Part shown: positions 7,632 through 18,188 of the stretch, piece by piece
Numbering within the stretch: the stretch's first letter is position 1
How the letters are laid out: every line of letters starts with the position of its first letter
Assembly (NCBI GenBank): GCA_949740535.1
Contig: CATJHO010000124.1
Coordinates: 29,075-93,074 of the forward strand
DNA from: an uncultured Lachnospiraceae bacterium
GTDB taxonomy: Bacteria > Bacillota > Clostridia > Lachnospirales > Lachnospiraceae
Direction: 5' to 3'
DNA: 64,000 nt
Position numbers and translations under genes: made by a program
The notes under the pieces: model-generated
Told to the model about the DNA's origin: nothing
The model's database searches: none
Seen by the model: the letters and a program-made list of their open reading frames with translations, nothing else

Positions 7632-8848
7632 TCTGTTTTCCCGCCTGTCAGCAGATCTGCCATTTCCGGAAAAGGCTTCAGGCTTCTCTTAAGGATTCCC
7701 TTCATATAGGCAATGGCAATTCCATAGTTGGTGATCGGGACTCCTTCCTGCGCTGCCCTGGCCAGGCGGTTCTGCATTTCCCGCTCCTGCAGCATACAGG
7801 CGCCGCAGTGGATAATCATCCGGAATTCTTTCAGCTTCCCTGGGAAATCCCCTCCGGAGGAAAATACAAATTCCGGTTCTCTGCCTGTGTATTCCCGAAT
7901 CCAGCGGGGCAGTTTTACCGTCCCGATATCCTCACACTGCCGATGATGGGTACAGCCTTCTGCGATCAGCACCTTATCCCCGTCCTTCAGCTCTTCCAGT
8001 GTCTGCGCCCCTGCTACTGCCTGGTAAAGGCTTCCTTTATAGCGGGCAAACAGAATGGAAAAGGAAGTAAGGGCTATATCTTCCGGCGTCTCCCTGGCTG
8101 CCTTTTCAAAGACCTGGCTGTCCGTAATCACAAGTCTGGGTTTCCGGCCCAGAAGCTTCCATATATCTGCAAGCTCTGTATCCCGTACCACCACAGAAAC
8201 TGCCCCGGACTCCAGAATGTCCCGGATGACCTGCTGCTGAGGAAGAATCAGGCGGCCTTTGGGCGCGCTTTTGTCTATGGGCACTACCAGCACTGCCAGA
8301 TCCTGGGGCTCCAGCAAATCCCCCGCCAGCCGTTTTTCTCCGGTCTCCTGCGGCCGCAGGCGGCTCAAACGCTCTTTCAGCTCCTCTATTCCTTCTCCCG
8401 TCCGGGCGCTTACCCACAGGGCTTCTTCTCCCAGCCGGGAAGCCCCCCTGTGGCCGCAGTCACATTTATTGTATACAATAAGAAAGGGAATCCCTCTCTT
8501 CTTCAATTCCTTTTCCAGCCGCCTGTCCTCTTGAGCCATTCCCTGGACTGCATCTGTCACCAGAAGCGCTATATCTGATTTATCCAGCACCTCTCTGCTC
8601 TTCTGTACCCGGAGTGCTCCCAAAGGGCCCTCATCGTCCAGTCCCGGTGTATCCATAAGCACCACCGGTCCCAGAGGCAGAAGCTCCATCGCCTTATAAA
8701 CCGGATCCGTAGTCGTTCCCTTAATATCTGATACAAGCGCTGTGTCCTGTCCGGTAATGGCATTGATTATACTGGACTTTCCTGCATTCCGTTTTCCGAA
8801 AATCCCAATGTGGATCCGCTCTGCGGACGGCGTCTTGCTTAAGCTCAT
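7628..8848 (-). CDS. hydF: [FeFe]-hydrogenase H-cluster maturation GTPase HydF
   Basis: 406-residue maturase: N-terminal GTPase domain with GKRNAGKSS (P-loop), DTPGLDD (G3) and NKCD (G4), a middle dimerisation domain, and a C-terminal [4Fe-4S] domain. The HydF signature C-x-H ... H-C-x-x-C is present as CTHH near residue 300 and HCGAC near residue 350. HydF is the scaffold on which the 2Fe subcluster made by HydE/HydG is assembled before delivery to the hydrogenase. hydE, hydG and the hydrogenase itself are not in this window. First gene of the seven-gene leftward operon; GGGAGAAAGCT precedes its ATG. Confidence 0.94.
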   Translation of the reverse strand: MSLSKTPSAERIHIGIFGKRNAGKSSIINAITGQDTALVSDIKGTTTDPVYKAMELLPLGPVVLMDTPGLDDEGPLGALRVQKSREVLDKSDIALLVTDAVQGMAQEDRRLEKELKKRGIPFLIVYNKCDCGHRGASRLGEEALWVSARTGEGIEELKERLSRLRPQETGEKRLAGDLLEPQDLAVLVVPIDKSAPKGRLILPQQQVIRDILESGAVSVVVRDTELADIWKLLGRKPRLVITDSQVFEKAARETPEDIALTSFSILFARYKGSLYQAVAGAQTLEELKDGDKVLIAEGCTHHRQCEDIGTVKLPRWIREYTGREPEFVFSSGGDFPGKLKEFRMIIHCGACMLQEREMQNRLARAAQEGVPITNYGIAIAYMKGILKRSLKPFPEMADLLTGGKTE

Positions 8849-8991
8849 AGCTTTCTCCCATTCTGTTCATAATCGTCTTTATCTTACTATAAAATAAGAG
8901 GAATTGCCATAGGAAATTCCTCTCCGCCACAGTGCGCGCCACACAGGATACATGTTGCAAAGAGGTGGATTTCCTTACGCGCTCTGTGCAC

Positions 8992-9022
8992 AAAAAAGGC
9001 GGGAGCTTTTTACCGCTCCCGC
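8992..9022 (-). terminator. Terminator of the NlpC/P60 gene
   Basis: Perfect 8-bp arms GCGGGAGC (8999-9006) and GCTCCCGC (9015-9022) with an 8-base loop; on the minus strand they are followed by CTTTTTTG. Confidence 0.9.
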
Positions 9023-9033
9023 TTTCGCTTTTC

Positions 9034-10131
9034 TTAGAAAATTCTTCTTACTGCCAGTACGTTCTTGTAGTTTGCCGGTGATGTGTATTTGATTCCGGTA
9101 GCTGCTGTACTTGCGTGTACAACGGTATTGTTTCCACAGTAGATTGCCACGTGGCCGCTGTAGCAGATAATGTCGCCCGGCTGTGCCTCTGACAGGCTTA
9201 CACCGTATCCAGCACTCCGCATCGCACTGGAGGAATGGGGCAGGCCTACACCGAAGTTCGCGTATACACTCATTACAAAACCGGAACAGTCTGCACCGTT
9301 TGTCAGGCTTGTGCCGCCATATACATAAGGATTGCCCACAAACTGGCTTGCAAAGGATGCTACTGCATTTCCGCTGCTGCTTCCGCCGCCGTTGCCCACA
9401 ACAGTCTGCTGGGTTGCTCCCGTCTTGGCTGCTGCTGCCGCTGCTTTCCTTCTTCCTTCTTCCCTGGCTTCCTCTTCCTTAGCCAGCCGTTCTGCCTCCT
9501 CTTCCTTGGACTCCGCCTGTACGAAATCTGTCCGAAGCTCTACGAACTCTTTGGATACCCAGCCGTCACCTTCCTCGATGGATACCTGTACCCAGTCGTC
9601 TTCCTCGGCTGTCACGGTAAGTTCCTCTTCCTCTCCAATCAATCCCAGGATACTGGCGTCTGTACTTGCCTCACTTCTTACCCGAAGGGTCTCTGTGGCA
9701 ACTGTAGCAACCCGGCTTCCCACTTCCAGGGCCAACGCCTCTGCCTCATCGCCGGTAACCACATAATCACTCTTTACATATCCGGTCACGCTTCCGGATG
9801 TAATCTTATACCATCCGTCTACTTCCTCTTCAATGGTTCCTGCTGATTCATCGTAAAGCTTTCCGAGAATCTCTCCCTCTTCGCTGGGAAGACTTCTTAC
9901 ATTCACATAATTGTCTACCTGAGCGATGCAGATATTTTCATATTCAGAAGGAAGAAGCTCCTCAACTACTTTCTCATCTACTTCCGGATTTGCTGTATGT
10001 GCCTCAGTCATTACTGATGCAATCCCTTCTTCTCCCAGGCTTGCAAGGTTGCTTGCTTCTGCTTTGAGCCCTCCCAGGCCGAAGCAGAGAACGCCGGCGA
10101 GACATAAGGTCGTCATTTTATAAAATCCCAT
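9034..10131 (-). CDS. Secreted SH3-domain NlpC/P60 cell-wall endopeptidase
   Basis: 365-residue exported peptidoglycan hydrolase. Signal peptide at residues 1-26 (MGFYKMTTLCLAGVLCFGLG..AEA), two bacterial SH3 domains (about 66-125, VNVRSLPSEEGEILGKL, and 140-195, LRVRSEASTDASILG), a charged Glu/Ala-rich linker (about 200-250), and a C-terminal NlpC/P60 domain. Catalytic residues are visible: Cys in GADCSGFV, His in SGHVAIY, third polar residue His in VVHAS. Members cleave gamma-D-Glu-diamino acid stems (family knowledge). Monocistronic: own consensus promoter upstream, strong terminator downstream. ACGGAGG precedes the ATG. Confidence 0.92.
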   Translation of the reverse strand: MGFYKMTTLCLAGVLCFGLGGLKAEASNLASLGEEGIASVMTEAHTANPEVDEKVVEELLPSEYENICIAQVDNYVNVRSLPSEEGEILGKLYDESAGTIEEEVDGWYKITSGSVTGYVKSDYVVTGDEAEALALEVGSRVATVATETLRVRSEASTDASILGLIGEEEELTVTAEEDDWVQVSIEEGDGWVSKEFVELRTDFVQAESKEEEAERLAKEEEAREEGRRKAAAAAAKTGATQQTVVGNGGGSSSGNAVASFASQFVGNPYVYGGTSLTNGADCSGFVMSVYANFGVGLPHSSSAMRSAGYGVSLSEAQPGDIICYSGHVAIYCGNNTVVHASTAATGIKYTSPANYKNVLAVRRIF

Positions 10132-10195
10132 TGTTTTCTATCCTCCGTAGGGTTCTTAACCCAAATATTACAAATTTGTTAAGACTTATGAAAGA

Positions 10196-10224
10196 ATTAT
10201 AACAGCGGGATTACTTCTTGTCAA
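10196..10224 (-). promoter_or_regulatory. Consensus sigma-A promoter for the NlpC/P60 gene
   Basis: On the minus strand TTGACA (10224-10219), a 17-base spacer, TATAAT (10201-10196): a full consensus match, suggesting strong housekeeping expression. Confidence 0.75.
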
Positions 10225-10275
10225 CAGTTTCTGCTATTTTCTACAGAATTTCCACGAATTTCTTGCTGTCTGCCC

Positions 10276-10303
10276 TTGACTTTCTTCTTGATTTTGTTAA
10301 AAT
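10276..10303 (+). promoter_or_regulatory. Promoter of the perR-like gene
   Basis: TTGACT (10276-10281), a 16-base spacer, TAAAAT (10298-10303). The operator-like repeat at 10314 begins 11 bases downstream of the -10 element. Confidence 0.6.
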
Positions 10304-10313
10304 ATTTAAGAAA

Positions 10314-10334
10314 CAATAATCATTATCATTATTG
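10314..10334 (+). promoter_or_regulatory. PerR/Fur-type operator at the perR promoter
   Basis: CAATAAT (10314-10320) and ATTATTG (10328-10334) are perfect inverted arms around CATTATC. Read as a 7-1-7 box, bases 10314-10328 on the minus strand match TGATAATnATTATCA at 12 of 14 positions. Its place over the expected transcription start fits autorepression. Confidence 0.7.
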
Positions 10335-10351
10335 ATGTGAAAGGAGGTTTT

Positions 10352-10768
10352 ATGGCTTCTTTAAAATACAGCCGGCAGCGGGAATGTATCAAAAGCTTTC
10401 TGCTTTCCAGATACGATCACCCTACCGCAGATACCATTTATATGAATGTACGAAAAGAATTTCCCAATATCAGCCTGGGCACCGTTTACCGGAACCTTGC
10501 TCTTCTGGCTTCTTTGGGAGAAATTATTAAGATCACCGTGGACGGGGCCGATCGGTTTGATGCCCATGTGGAACCCCACTCTCATTTTATATGTAAGAAC
10601 TGCCATCAGGTCTTGGATCTTCATGTAGAAAATGAAGAACTCATCCAGGCGCAGGCGCAGAAAAACTTCCCCGGCCAGATTGAAGGCCATGTGGTTCAGT
10701 ATTTTGGTCTGTGCAGTACCTGTCTGAAAGAACAGCAGGTTCTCTCTCAGCATGCAGAGGCTTTATAG
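10352..10768 (+). CDS. perR: Fur-family repressor, PerR type
   Basis: 138-residue metalloregulator: N-terminal winged helix (NISLGTVYRNLALLASLG recognition region) and C-terminal metal/dimer domain. The structural zinc site is visible as CKNC and CSTC. The regulatory-metal ligands expected in Bacillus PerR have counterparts: RFD, then PHSH, then VLDLH, where the last Asp (rather than Glu as in Fur) is the feature associated with peroxide sensing. Start at ATG 10352 with AAGGAGG 4 bases upstream; a GTG at 10337 in the same frame is less likely. The next gene, a rubrerythrin with a matching operator, supports a PerR role, but Fur is not fully excluded without binding data. Confidence 0.85.
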   Translation: MASLKYSRQRECIKSFLLSRYDHPTADTIYMNVRKEFPNISLGTVYRNLALLASLGEIIKITVDGADRFDAHVEPHSHFICKNCHQVLDLHVENEELIQAQAQKNFPGQIEGHVVQYFGLCSTCLKEQQVLSQHAEAL

Positions 10769-10876
10769 TTTTTACATTCAGCACTTGTGAATTGCTTCCT
10801 TAAATAGTCAATGAAATAAGTGTGCAGATTTGTTTTTATCATTACTAGATTTTTTAAAAATTTTTTTAAATACTGC

Positions 10877-10905
10877 TTGACGGATGTCCAATTCTGTGAT
10901 ATCTT
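10877..10905 (+). promoter_or_regulatory. Promoter of the rubrerythrin gene
   Basis: TTGACG (10877-10882), a 17-base spacer, TATCTT (10900-10905). Confidence 0.6.
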
Positions 10906-10910
10906 AATAA

Positions 10911-10925
10911 CAGTAATTATTACTG
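10911..10925 (+). promoter_or_regulatory. PerR-type operator at the rubrerythrin promoter
   Basis: CAGTAAT-T-ATTACTG is a perfect 7-1-7 palindrome that starts 6 bases after the -10 element. It resembles the box before perR (CAATAAT / ATTATTG). Confidence 0.7.
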
Positions 10926-10969
10926 ATTTACAGCAGTCAAACTTATAATTAGAAAAGGAGAATAAAAAC

Positions 10970-11512
10970 ATGAAGAAATTCGTATGTCAGGTATGTGGTT
11001 ATGTTCACGAGGGAGATTCTGCTCCTGAGAAATGTCCTCAGTGCGGCGTTGGTCCGGACAAGTTCACCGAGCAGGCAGAGGGCCTGTCCTGGGCAGCTGA
11101 GCATGTGGTAGGCGTGGCTAAGGGCGTAAGCGAGGATATTCTTGAGGACTTGAGAGCAAACTTCAACGGCGAGTGCTCTGAGGTTGGTATGTATCTTGCA
11201 ATGGCCAGAGTTGCTCACAGAGAGGGATATCCGGAGATTGGTCTGTACTGGGAGAAGGCAGCTTATGAAGAGGCTGAGCATGCTGCTAAGTTTGCAGAAC
11301 TTCTGGGTGAGGTTGTTACCGACAGTACCAAGAAGAATCTGGAGATGAGAGTTGCCGCTGAGAACGGCGCTACTGCCGGCAAGTTTGACCTGGCCAAGAG
11401 AGCTAAGGCTGCCAACCTGGATGCAATTCATGATACCGTTCATGAGATGGCTCGTGACGAGGCTCGTCATGGTAAGGCATTTGAGGGACTTCTTAAGAGA
11501 TACTTTGGCTAA
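10970..11512 (+). CDS. rbr: Reverse rubrerythrin (NADH peroxidase component)
   Basis: 180-residue cytosolic non-haem iron protein with domains in reverse order: N-terminal rubredoxin module (CQVC at residues 6-9, CPQC at 23-26) followed by a four-helix diiron domain with [21 protein letters not shown] and DEARHGKAF supplying Glu and His ligands. Such proteins reduce hydrogen peroxide with electrons from NADH-rubredoxin oxidoreductases in clostridia. AAAAGGAG precedes the ATG. Codon use (GAG/GAC-rich, few rare codons) suggests high expression, as usual for this protein. PerR-type operator in its promoter. Confidence 0.93.
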   Translation: MKKFVCQVCGYVHEGDSAPEKCPQCGVGPDKFTEQAEGLSWAAEHVVGVAKGVSEDILEDLRANFNGECSEVGMYLAMARVAHREGYPEIGLYWEKAAYEEAEHAAKFAELLGEVVTDSTKKNLEMRVAAENGATAGKFDLAKRAKAANLDAIHDTVHEMARDEARHGKAFEGLLKRYFG

Positions 11513-11548
11513 GAAGAAACGCCTTAAAATCAATATTTTTGAGGATGT

Positions 11549-11587
11549 AAGGGTATGTTGGAGCAATCCGGCATACCCTTATTTTTG
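11549..11587 (+). terminator. Terminator of the rubrerythrin gene
   Basis: Perfect arms AAGGGTATG (11549-11557) and CATACCCTT (11572-11580), 14-base loop, followed by ATTTTTG. Confidence 0.85.
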
Positions 11588-11646
11588 CACAAGTGGTTGT
11601 GTCTGGATGTGGGTTTTAATTTTTATGCAAATGGTTATGTCTTCCT

Positions 11647-13436
<1,790 letters not shown>

Positions 13437-13439
13437 GAT

Positions 13440-14669
13440 TTAACCCTCCATCTCTTCTTTTAAAACCTTTGCCTCGTGTGCTTTAAAGAACGGCAGCCAT
13501 ACAAGCCAGGAAACTGCAAATGTAATCACCACCAGAATCACTGCCCGGTAATCGCCATGGGTCGCCAGGAAGGAACAGATGGGGAACGGCAGCTGGTTCA
13601 CATTCATAACAGAATGAGGAATGGTTACAAAGCCGCTGTAAAATGCGATGTATGTAATGGTCGGAATCAACAGGCCGTTGATCCACATAGGAATCATCAG
13701 AATCGGATTCAGCGCTACCGGCGCTCCATATACCAGGGGCTCGTTTATATTAAACAGAGACGGAATCATGGCAATCTGTCCGAAGCGTTTGATCCGCCTG
13801 CTCTTTGAACGCAGCATCATCAGGTTCAATGCCAGGGTCATTCCCATTCCACCGATAAAAATTACAGAAAACGTAACATTGGCTGAATAGATATTCGCCG
13901 GGGCCTGTCCCGCCTCAAAAGCTGCGGCATTGGCAGCGATGGCAGCGGCACTGATAGGGCTTGTAATGGGATTCATAAACCAGCTGTTGATTCCAAAGGA
14001 GTAGAAGAACACCGGAATAAAACAGCAGAGCACAAACCCCGGATACGTCTGGGCAATGGTGATCAGCGGCGAAAACAGCGCTGTAACAATATCAAAAATA
14101 TTAATATGGCATCCGTAAACAAGAATGGTGGTCAAAACCAGAACCACCGCTCCGGGAATCACCTGGTTTAACCAGCGGATCAGGAAATCCGGCAGTGAAA
14201 CGGAATTCTCAAACAAATGCAGTTTAAAATAGAGATTGCTGATAACAACGGTTACAATTCCTGAAAGGAAGGCGGAAATCATTCCGGAGCCTCCAAACCG
14301 TGCAAATCCCACAGTAAACTGAAAGTTCTCAATAGAAGGCTGGATAATCATGAAAAACATCATGACCGAAATCAAACCTGTTGACACACCATACTTTGAA
14401 AAACCGTATTCTTTCGCTCCGTGATACCCCACAAGAAATACCAGCGTCAGAGAAAGAATACCAAAGCTGAAATTGTATACCGGCGTCAAATCCGGCAGAA
14501 ACGTCAGATAACCGGCAATTAGATTATAGATCGACACCATAGAACCTATAAGCAGAATCGGAACATTGTCCATCAGCGCTCCCGCCAGCACGTGAATGAT
14601 TTTTTTGTCCATGGCCTTTGCCACTTTAGGGGCAAATCCCGTGCCTAACCAGTCAATAAATTTATTCAT
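13440..14669 (-). CDS. PTS cellobiose-type IIC permease
   Basis: 409-residue integral membrane permease of the Lac/cellobiose IIC family with roughly ten hydrophobic helices. Conserved-looking blocks are GINSWFMNPITSPISAAAIAANAAAF and FNINEPLVYGAPVALNPILMIP, the latter being the typical NEP motif of the substrate-binding region. It transports and phosphorylates a beta-glucoside disaccharide with IIB and IIA of the same operon. Overlaps the IIB stop by 8 bases. Confidence 0.93.
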   Translation of the reverse strand: MNKFIDWLGTGFAPKVAKAMDKKIIHVLAGALMDNVPILLIGSMVSIYNLIAGYLTFLPDLTPVYNFSFGILSLTLVFLVGYHGAKEYGFSKYGVSTGLISVMMFFMIIQPSIENFQFTVGFARFGGSGMISAFLSGIVTVVISNLYFKLHLFENSVSLPDFLIRWLNQVIPGAVVLVLTTILVYGCHINIFDIVTALFSPLITIAQTYPGFVLCCFIPVFFYSFGINSWFMNPITSPISAAAIAANAAAFEAGQAPANIYSANVTFSVIFIGGMGMTLALNLMMLRSKSRRIKRFGQIAMIPSLFNINEPLVYGAPVALNPILMIPMWINGLLIPTITYIAFYSGFVTIPHSVMNVNQLPFPICSFLATHGDYRAVILVVITFAVSWLVWLPFFKAHEAKVLKEEMEG

Positions 14670-14994
14670 GATCCTGCTCCTTTCCCTTAATCGTTTCGAT
14701 ACTCAGATTCAACAGCCCCGTTCCGTCAAGCCCGGCATACATTTCTTTCGGAATGATTAATACCGGCACATGATAAGGATCGCATTTTTCTTTCAGCTCT
14801 TCATATGCATAAGCCAGATGAGGCCCCACCAGCAGGAGACTGGCATTGGGAATGTCCTCAAGAATGTTATTCTGGCTTTTCGCTTCCACTGCAGCCATGA
14901 TCCCGGCCTTCTTAGCTGCTATACGCATCTGCTGGGCAAGAAATCCGCTTGACATACCTGCTCCGCAGCACAGTAATATATTTAATTTTTCCAT
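14662..14994 (-). CDS. PTS lactose/cellobiose-family IIB component
   Basis: 110-residue IIB protein. LNILLCCGAGMSSGFLAQ contains the phospho-cysteine loop (C-x-G-M-S-S) and DIPNASLLLVGPHLAYAYEEL follows. Start placed at ATG 14994 because AAAGGGGGA precedes it; the longer frame to 15120 adds 42 unlikely residues. First gene of the leftward PTS operon, divergent from the LicR-like regulator. I could not find a convincing promoter for it in the 200-base divergent region. Confidence 0.92.
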   Translation of the reverse strand: MEKLNILLCCGAGMSSGFLAQQMRIAAKKAGIMAAVEAKSQNNILEDIPNASLLLVGPHLAYAYEELKEKCDPYHVPVLIIPKEMYAGLDGTGLLNLSIETIKGKEQDHE

Positions 14995-15141
14995 TTTGTT
15001 TTCCCCCTTTTTTCTTCTGGAATATTCGGAACATGTTCTTGTGCTCTCATTTTCCCGCATCTTTGGATCTTTATCAACCGAAGAAGTTTCACCCCTGTCA
15101 GAAAATCCTTGTTTTTCCACAGAGGGTGAAAATAAATTATT

Positions 15142-15170
15142 TTGAAAACATGTGGCAGATTACGTATAAT
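15142..15170 (+). promoter_or_regulatory. Promoter of the LicR-like regulator
   Basis: TTGAAA (15142-15147), 17-base spacer, TATAAT (15165-15170); 26 bases before the start codon. Confidence 0.7.
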
Positions 15171-15195
15171 AGGGATAAAGTTGGGAGAATTATTT

Positions 15196-17076
15196 ATGAA
15201 TAAAAAACACGAATTACTGATACAAAAATTACAAATCAGCTCACATCCCATTCCGTCCTCACAGCTGGCGAAAGAATTACAGGTTACCCAGCGGTCAGTC
15301 AAAAATTATGTGAGTGCTGTCAACGCGGAAACTCCGGAGCTGATTCTGTCCGGTCCCAAAGGATATCATCTGAATAAAAAAGTGAAGGTCAGCGTATCCT
15401 CCCACAGGGTTCCACAGAATTACCAGGAGCGCAGTTTTTCGATTATTAAGAAATTCTTTCTGGAACATACAGAGCAGATTGATATTTTTGAACTTTGTGA
15501 TGAATTTTTTCTCGGCTATTCCTCCATCAAGCTCCTTATTTCCAAAATGAATAAGGAACTGGCCCCGTACCGGCTGGCTCTCCGCTTCCAAAACGACTGT
15601 ATTTACCTCCAGGGAACAGAAGGAGACAAACGGAAATTTTTAACCAATATTATTTACCGGGAATCTGCCGGCGGCTTTGTAAATCTCACAGCCCTGAAGG
15701 CTTTATTTCCGGATCTTGATATTGAATATATTCATTTTATGCTTCACGATACTTTTAAACATTATGAGTACTATATTCATGATTTTGCTTATGCCAATAT
15801 CTCCCTTCATCTGATCGTGATCCTGTATCAGACCATAAATCACCAGTTTTTAGGCGCCGCAGAGGCAGACTGTGAGCTGATGGATATTTCCCTTGCCGTT
15901 ATTGAGAATCTGGAATCCCACTTCCAGATTTGTTTCCACACCCAGGAGCGGCAGGAAATCAATAAGTTAATCTATGAAAATCTGTGTCTGGCCAGAGCGG
16001 ACAGCGAACAGGAGCTGATTCAGATTGTGGGACAGCAGCTGTACCAGACAACCATCGAAATGATTGAGAAGCTGAACCGGCATTACGGACTTCACCTGGA
16101 ACGGAATGCCCTGTTATATCCGCTGTCTCTGCACTTAAAAAATCTGCTTGCCAGATACCAGAACGGTTCTTATCTTAAAAACCCTCTGCTGGATTCCATT
16201 CAGAAATCCTGTCCGCTGCTTTTTGAATGCGGGCTCTATATTGCCCAGCACCTGAATGAAGAATATCGTATGGAGATTTCTGAAGATGAAACGGCCTATC
16301 TGGCCATGCACATTGGTGCGGATATTGAACGGCAGAATGCCAACAATAAGAAATTAAAGTGTATTCTTTTATGTCCGGATTACTATAACAGCCAAAATGA
16401 TATTTATCAGTATCTTCTGGCCAATTTCGATTCGCAGATTCATATTGTTTCTGTCTGCAGCCGTGAGGAGCATATTCCTGCAGAAGACTTTGATCTTTTA
16501 TTTACAACTGTTGAGACAGCCCATTCCTATCCGCATACCGTACTGATTCCGCCTTTTAAGAATGCTGTCAATCTCAAAACGGTTTTTAATCAGATACAGG
16601 AGAAAATGGATCAGAAAAAGCTGAAAATCCTTTCGGAACATTTTACCCGGTTCTTTCAGCCGGAACTTTTCTATCTTCAGACAGAAGAAGCCGAAGACAA
16701 GGAAGCTCTTATTTACCGTCTCTATCAGCTTTTAAAAGACAAGCGCTTTGTAAATCATTATTTCTACGAAAATGTTTTAAAACGTGAAAAAGCCGCCACA
16801 ACTGCCTTCGGACCGGTTGCCATTCCCCACTCCATGAAAATGAATGCCAACCGCACCGGCATTGCCATTGCTGTCCTTCCCTCCGGAGCCGCCTGGGACA
16901 GCCAGCTTGTCCATGTAGTGCTTCTGGTTGCCATTAATGAACATGATACCATTCTTTTTAAGGAGCTCTATGAGGCCCTTATCCTTCTCTTTTCCCAGCA
17001 GGATGTGATCCGCCGAATCTGTGCCTGCCATTCCTTTGAAGAGTTTCAGCAGTTGATTTTAAGCTATGCAGAATGA
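15196..17076 (+). CDS. licR: PRD-containing transcriptional activator, LicR/MtlR type
   Basis: 626-residue multidomain regulator: N-terminal helix-turn-helix (LAKELQVTQRSVKNYVSAVN, residues about 24-43) and a second HTH-like region (about 90-150), two PTS-regulation domains (about 170-390, with conserved His in YPLSLHLKNL and ETAYLAMHIGADIE), an EIIB-like domain (KCILLCPDYYNSQNDIYQYL, about 390-480), and a C-terminal EIIA-like domain with phosphorylatable His in VAIPHSMKMN. Start at ATG 15196 after GGGAG. Divergent from the cellobiose PTS operon, so it is the likely activator, modulated by PTS phosphorylation. The identity of the inducer is inferred. Confidence 0.85.
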   Translation: MNKKHELLIQKLQISSHPIPSSQLAKELQVTQRSVKNYVSAVNAETPELILSGPKGYHLNKKVKVSVSSHRVPQNYQERSFSIIKKFFLEHTEQIDIFELCDEFFLGYSSIKLLISKMNKELAPYRLALRFQNDCIYLQGTEGDKRKFLTNIIYRESAGGFVNLTALKALFPDLDIEYIHFMLHDTFKHYEYYIHDFAYANISLHLIVILYQTINHQFLGAAEADCELMDISLAVIENLESHFQICFHTQERQEINKLIYENLCLARADSEQELIQIVGQQLYQTTIEMIEKLNRHYGLHLERNALLYPLSLHLKNLLARYQNGSYLKNPLLDSIQKSCPLLFECGLYIAQHLNEEYRMEISEDETAYLAMHIGADIERQNANNKKLKCILLCPDYYNSQNDIYQYLLANFDSQIHIVSVCSREEHIPAEDFDLLFTTVETAHSYPHTVLIPPFKNAVNLKTVFNQIQEKMDQKKLKILSEHFTRFFQPELFYLQTEEAEDKEALIYRLYQLLKDKRFVNHYFYENVLKREKAATTAFGPVAIPHSMKMNANRTGIAIAVLPSGAAWDSQLVHVVLLVAINEHDTILFKELYEALILLFSQQDVIRRICACHSFEEFQQLILSYAE

Positions 17077-17103
17077 AAATTCTGCATAGCGAATACTACC
17101 TAC

Positions 17104-17161
17104 ACAGTCGAGAAAGAGTAAATTTTGCGTTCTGCAAGGCGCTTGAATGAGGCGTGTATGT
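17104..17161. repeat. Dispersed intergenic repeat, copy 1
   Basis: Contains AGTCGAGAAAGAGTAAATTT then GCGTTCTGCAA, which recurs with few changes at 35383. It lies in the gap after licR. On the minus strand it is open for about 60 codons (17282-17100), but no ribosome binding site or recognised family supports a gene. Confidence 0.5.
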
Positions 17162-17263
17162 CTTTGTCAGGAGAAGGTATGCACACAGATTTGAATTCAT
17201 AACGGATGGCGGTATGGCAGGAATCAATATGGACTGCCTCATTGAAAAAATTCCCAAAATCTA

Positions 17264-17290
17264 TTGACAATCTCCTCTTCATTGTATAAT
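17264..17290 (+). promoter_or_regulatory. Promoter of the hemolysin III gene
   Basis: TTGACA (17264-17269) and TATAAT (17285-17290) are both perfect, but the spacer is 15 bases, shorter than the ideal 17. Confidence 0.5.
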
Positions 17291-17355
17291 ATAAATATAT
17301 CTACACATAGTATTTAAAACTACATGTTGATCCATAAATAAGAGGAGATGTTATT

Positions 17356-18021
17356 ATGAAGTTTGAAATTAAAGATCCCGGCAGCGCCATCACTCATTTC
17401 ATTGGAATGCTTATGGCCGCATTCGCTGCAACCCCGCTGTTAATCCGGGCAGCCAGACAGCCGGATATGATTCACCTGGCTTCCCTGGCTGTATTTATCG
17501 GAAGCATGATTCTGCTCTATGCAGCCAGCACCACCTACCACACCCTGAATCTCTCTGAGCGCTTCAACCGGATTCTGCGCAAAATCGATCATATGATGAT
17601 CTTTGTACTCATTGCCGGTTCTTACACTCCCATCTGCCTCATTGTACTGGGGAGAAAAACCGGATACAGCCTGTGCGCCCTTGTATGGGGCATTGCTCTG
17701 GCAGGAATCCTTATCAAAGCCTTCTGGATCACCTGTCCCAAATGGTTTTCATCCATCCTTTATATTGCCATGGGCTGGGTCTGCGTGCTGGCCTTCACCC
17801 AGATCCTGAACGCACTCTCTCCCGCAGCTTTTGGATGGCTCCTGGCCGGCGGTATCATTTACACCATTGGCGGTATTATTTACGCCCTGAAGCTGCCCAT
17901 CTTCAACTCCAGACACCAGTATTTCGGTTCCCACGAGATCTTCCACCTCTTCGTCATGGGCGGCAGTATCTGTCATTTCATTATGATGTATGTATTCGTG
18001 GCCCCCATGCCCATTTCTTAA
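17356..18021 (+). CDS. trhA: Hemolysin III family (TrhA/PAQR-like) membrane protein
   Basis: 221-residue protein with seven predicted transmembrane helices. Family hallmarks: DPGSAITHFIGMLMA at the N terminus, SMILLYAASTTYHTL (conserved Ser and His), KIDHMMIFVLIAGSYTPICL, and the C-terminal GSHEIFHLFVMGGSICHF with His residues of the metal site. Bacterial members influence membrane energetics and lipid homeostasis; haemolytic activity should not be assumed. AGAGGAG precedes the ATG. Single gene with its own promoter and terminator. Confidence 0.92.
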   Translation: MKFEIKDPGSAITHFIGMLMAAFAATPLLIRAARQPDMIHLASLAVFIGSMILLYAASTTYHTLNLSERFNRILRKIDHMMIFVLIAGSYTPICLIVLGRKTGYSLCALVWGIALAGILIKAFWITCPKWFSSILYIAMGWVCVLAFTQILNALSPAAFGWLLAGGIIYTIGGIIYALKLPIFNSRHQYFGSHEIFHLFVMGGSICHFIMMYVFVAPMPIS

Positions 18022-18086
18022 CTCATTAAAATACAAACTGCTGATACAGCCGGCAATTGCAATTCCAAATCAGATCAACTATAATA

Positions 18087-18129
18087 AAAGAACCTTCCAC
18101 CCGTCTGGGACTGGAGGTTCTTTCCCTTT
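18087..18129 (+). terminator. Terminator of the hemolysin III gene
   Basis: Stem AAAGAACCTTCCA / TGGAGGTTCTTT (one mismatch) between 18087 and 18123 followed by CCCTTTTT. Confidence 0.8.
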
Positions 18130-18188
18130 TTACAGCCAAAGCCAGGGATTGACGCAATCCCGTCTCCATACATAAAAGGAGCTCTCCT

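Noticed and set aside
17100..17282. 60-residue minus-strand frame covering repeat copy 1
   Set aside because: No Shine-Dalgarno site; the equivalent segment in copy 2 is not kept open, so a coding role is not supported.
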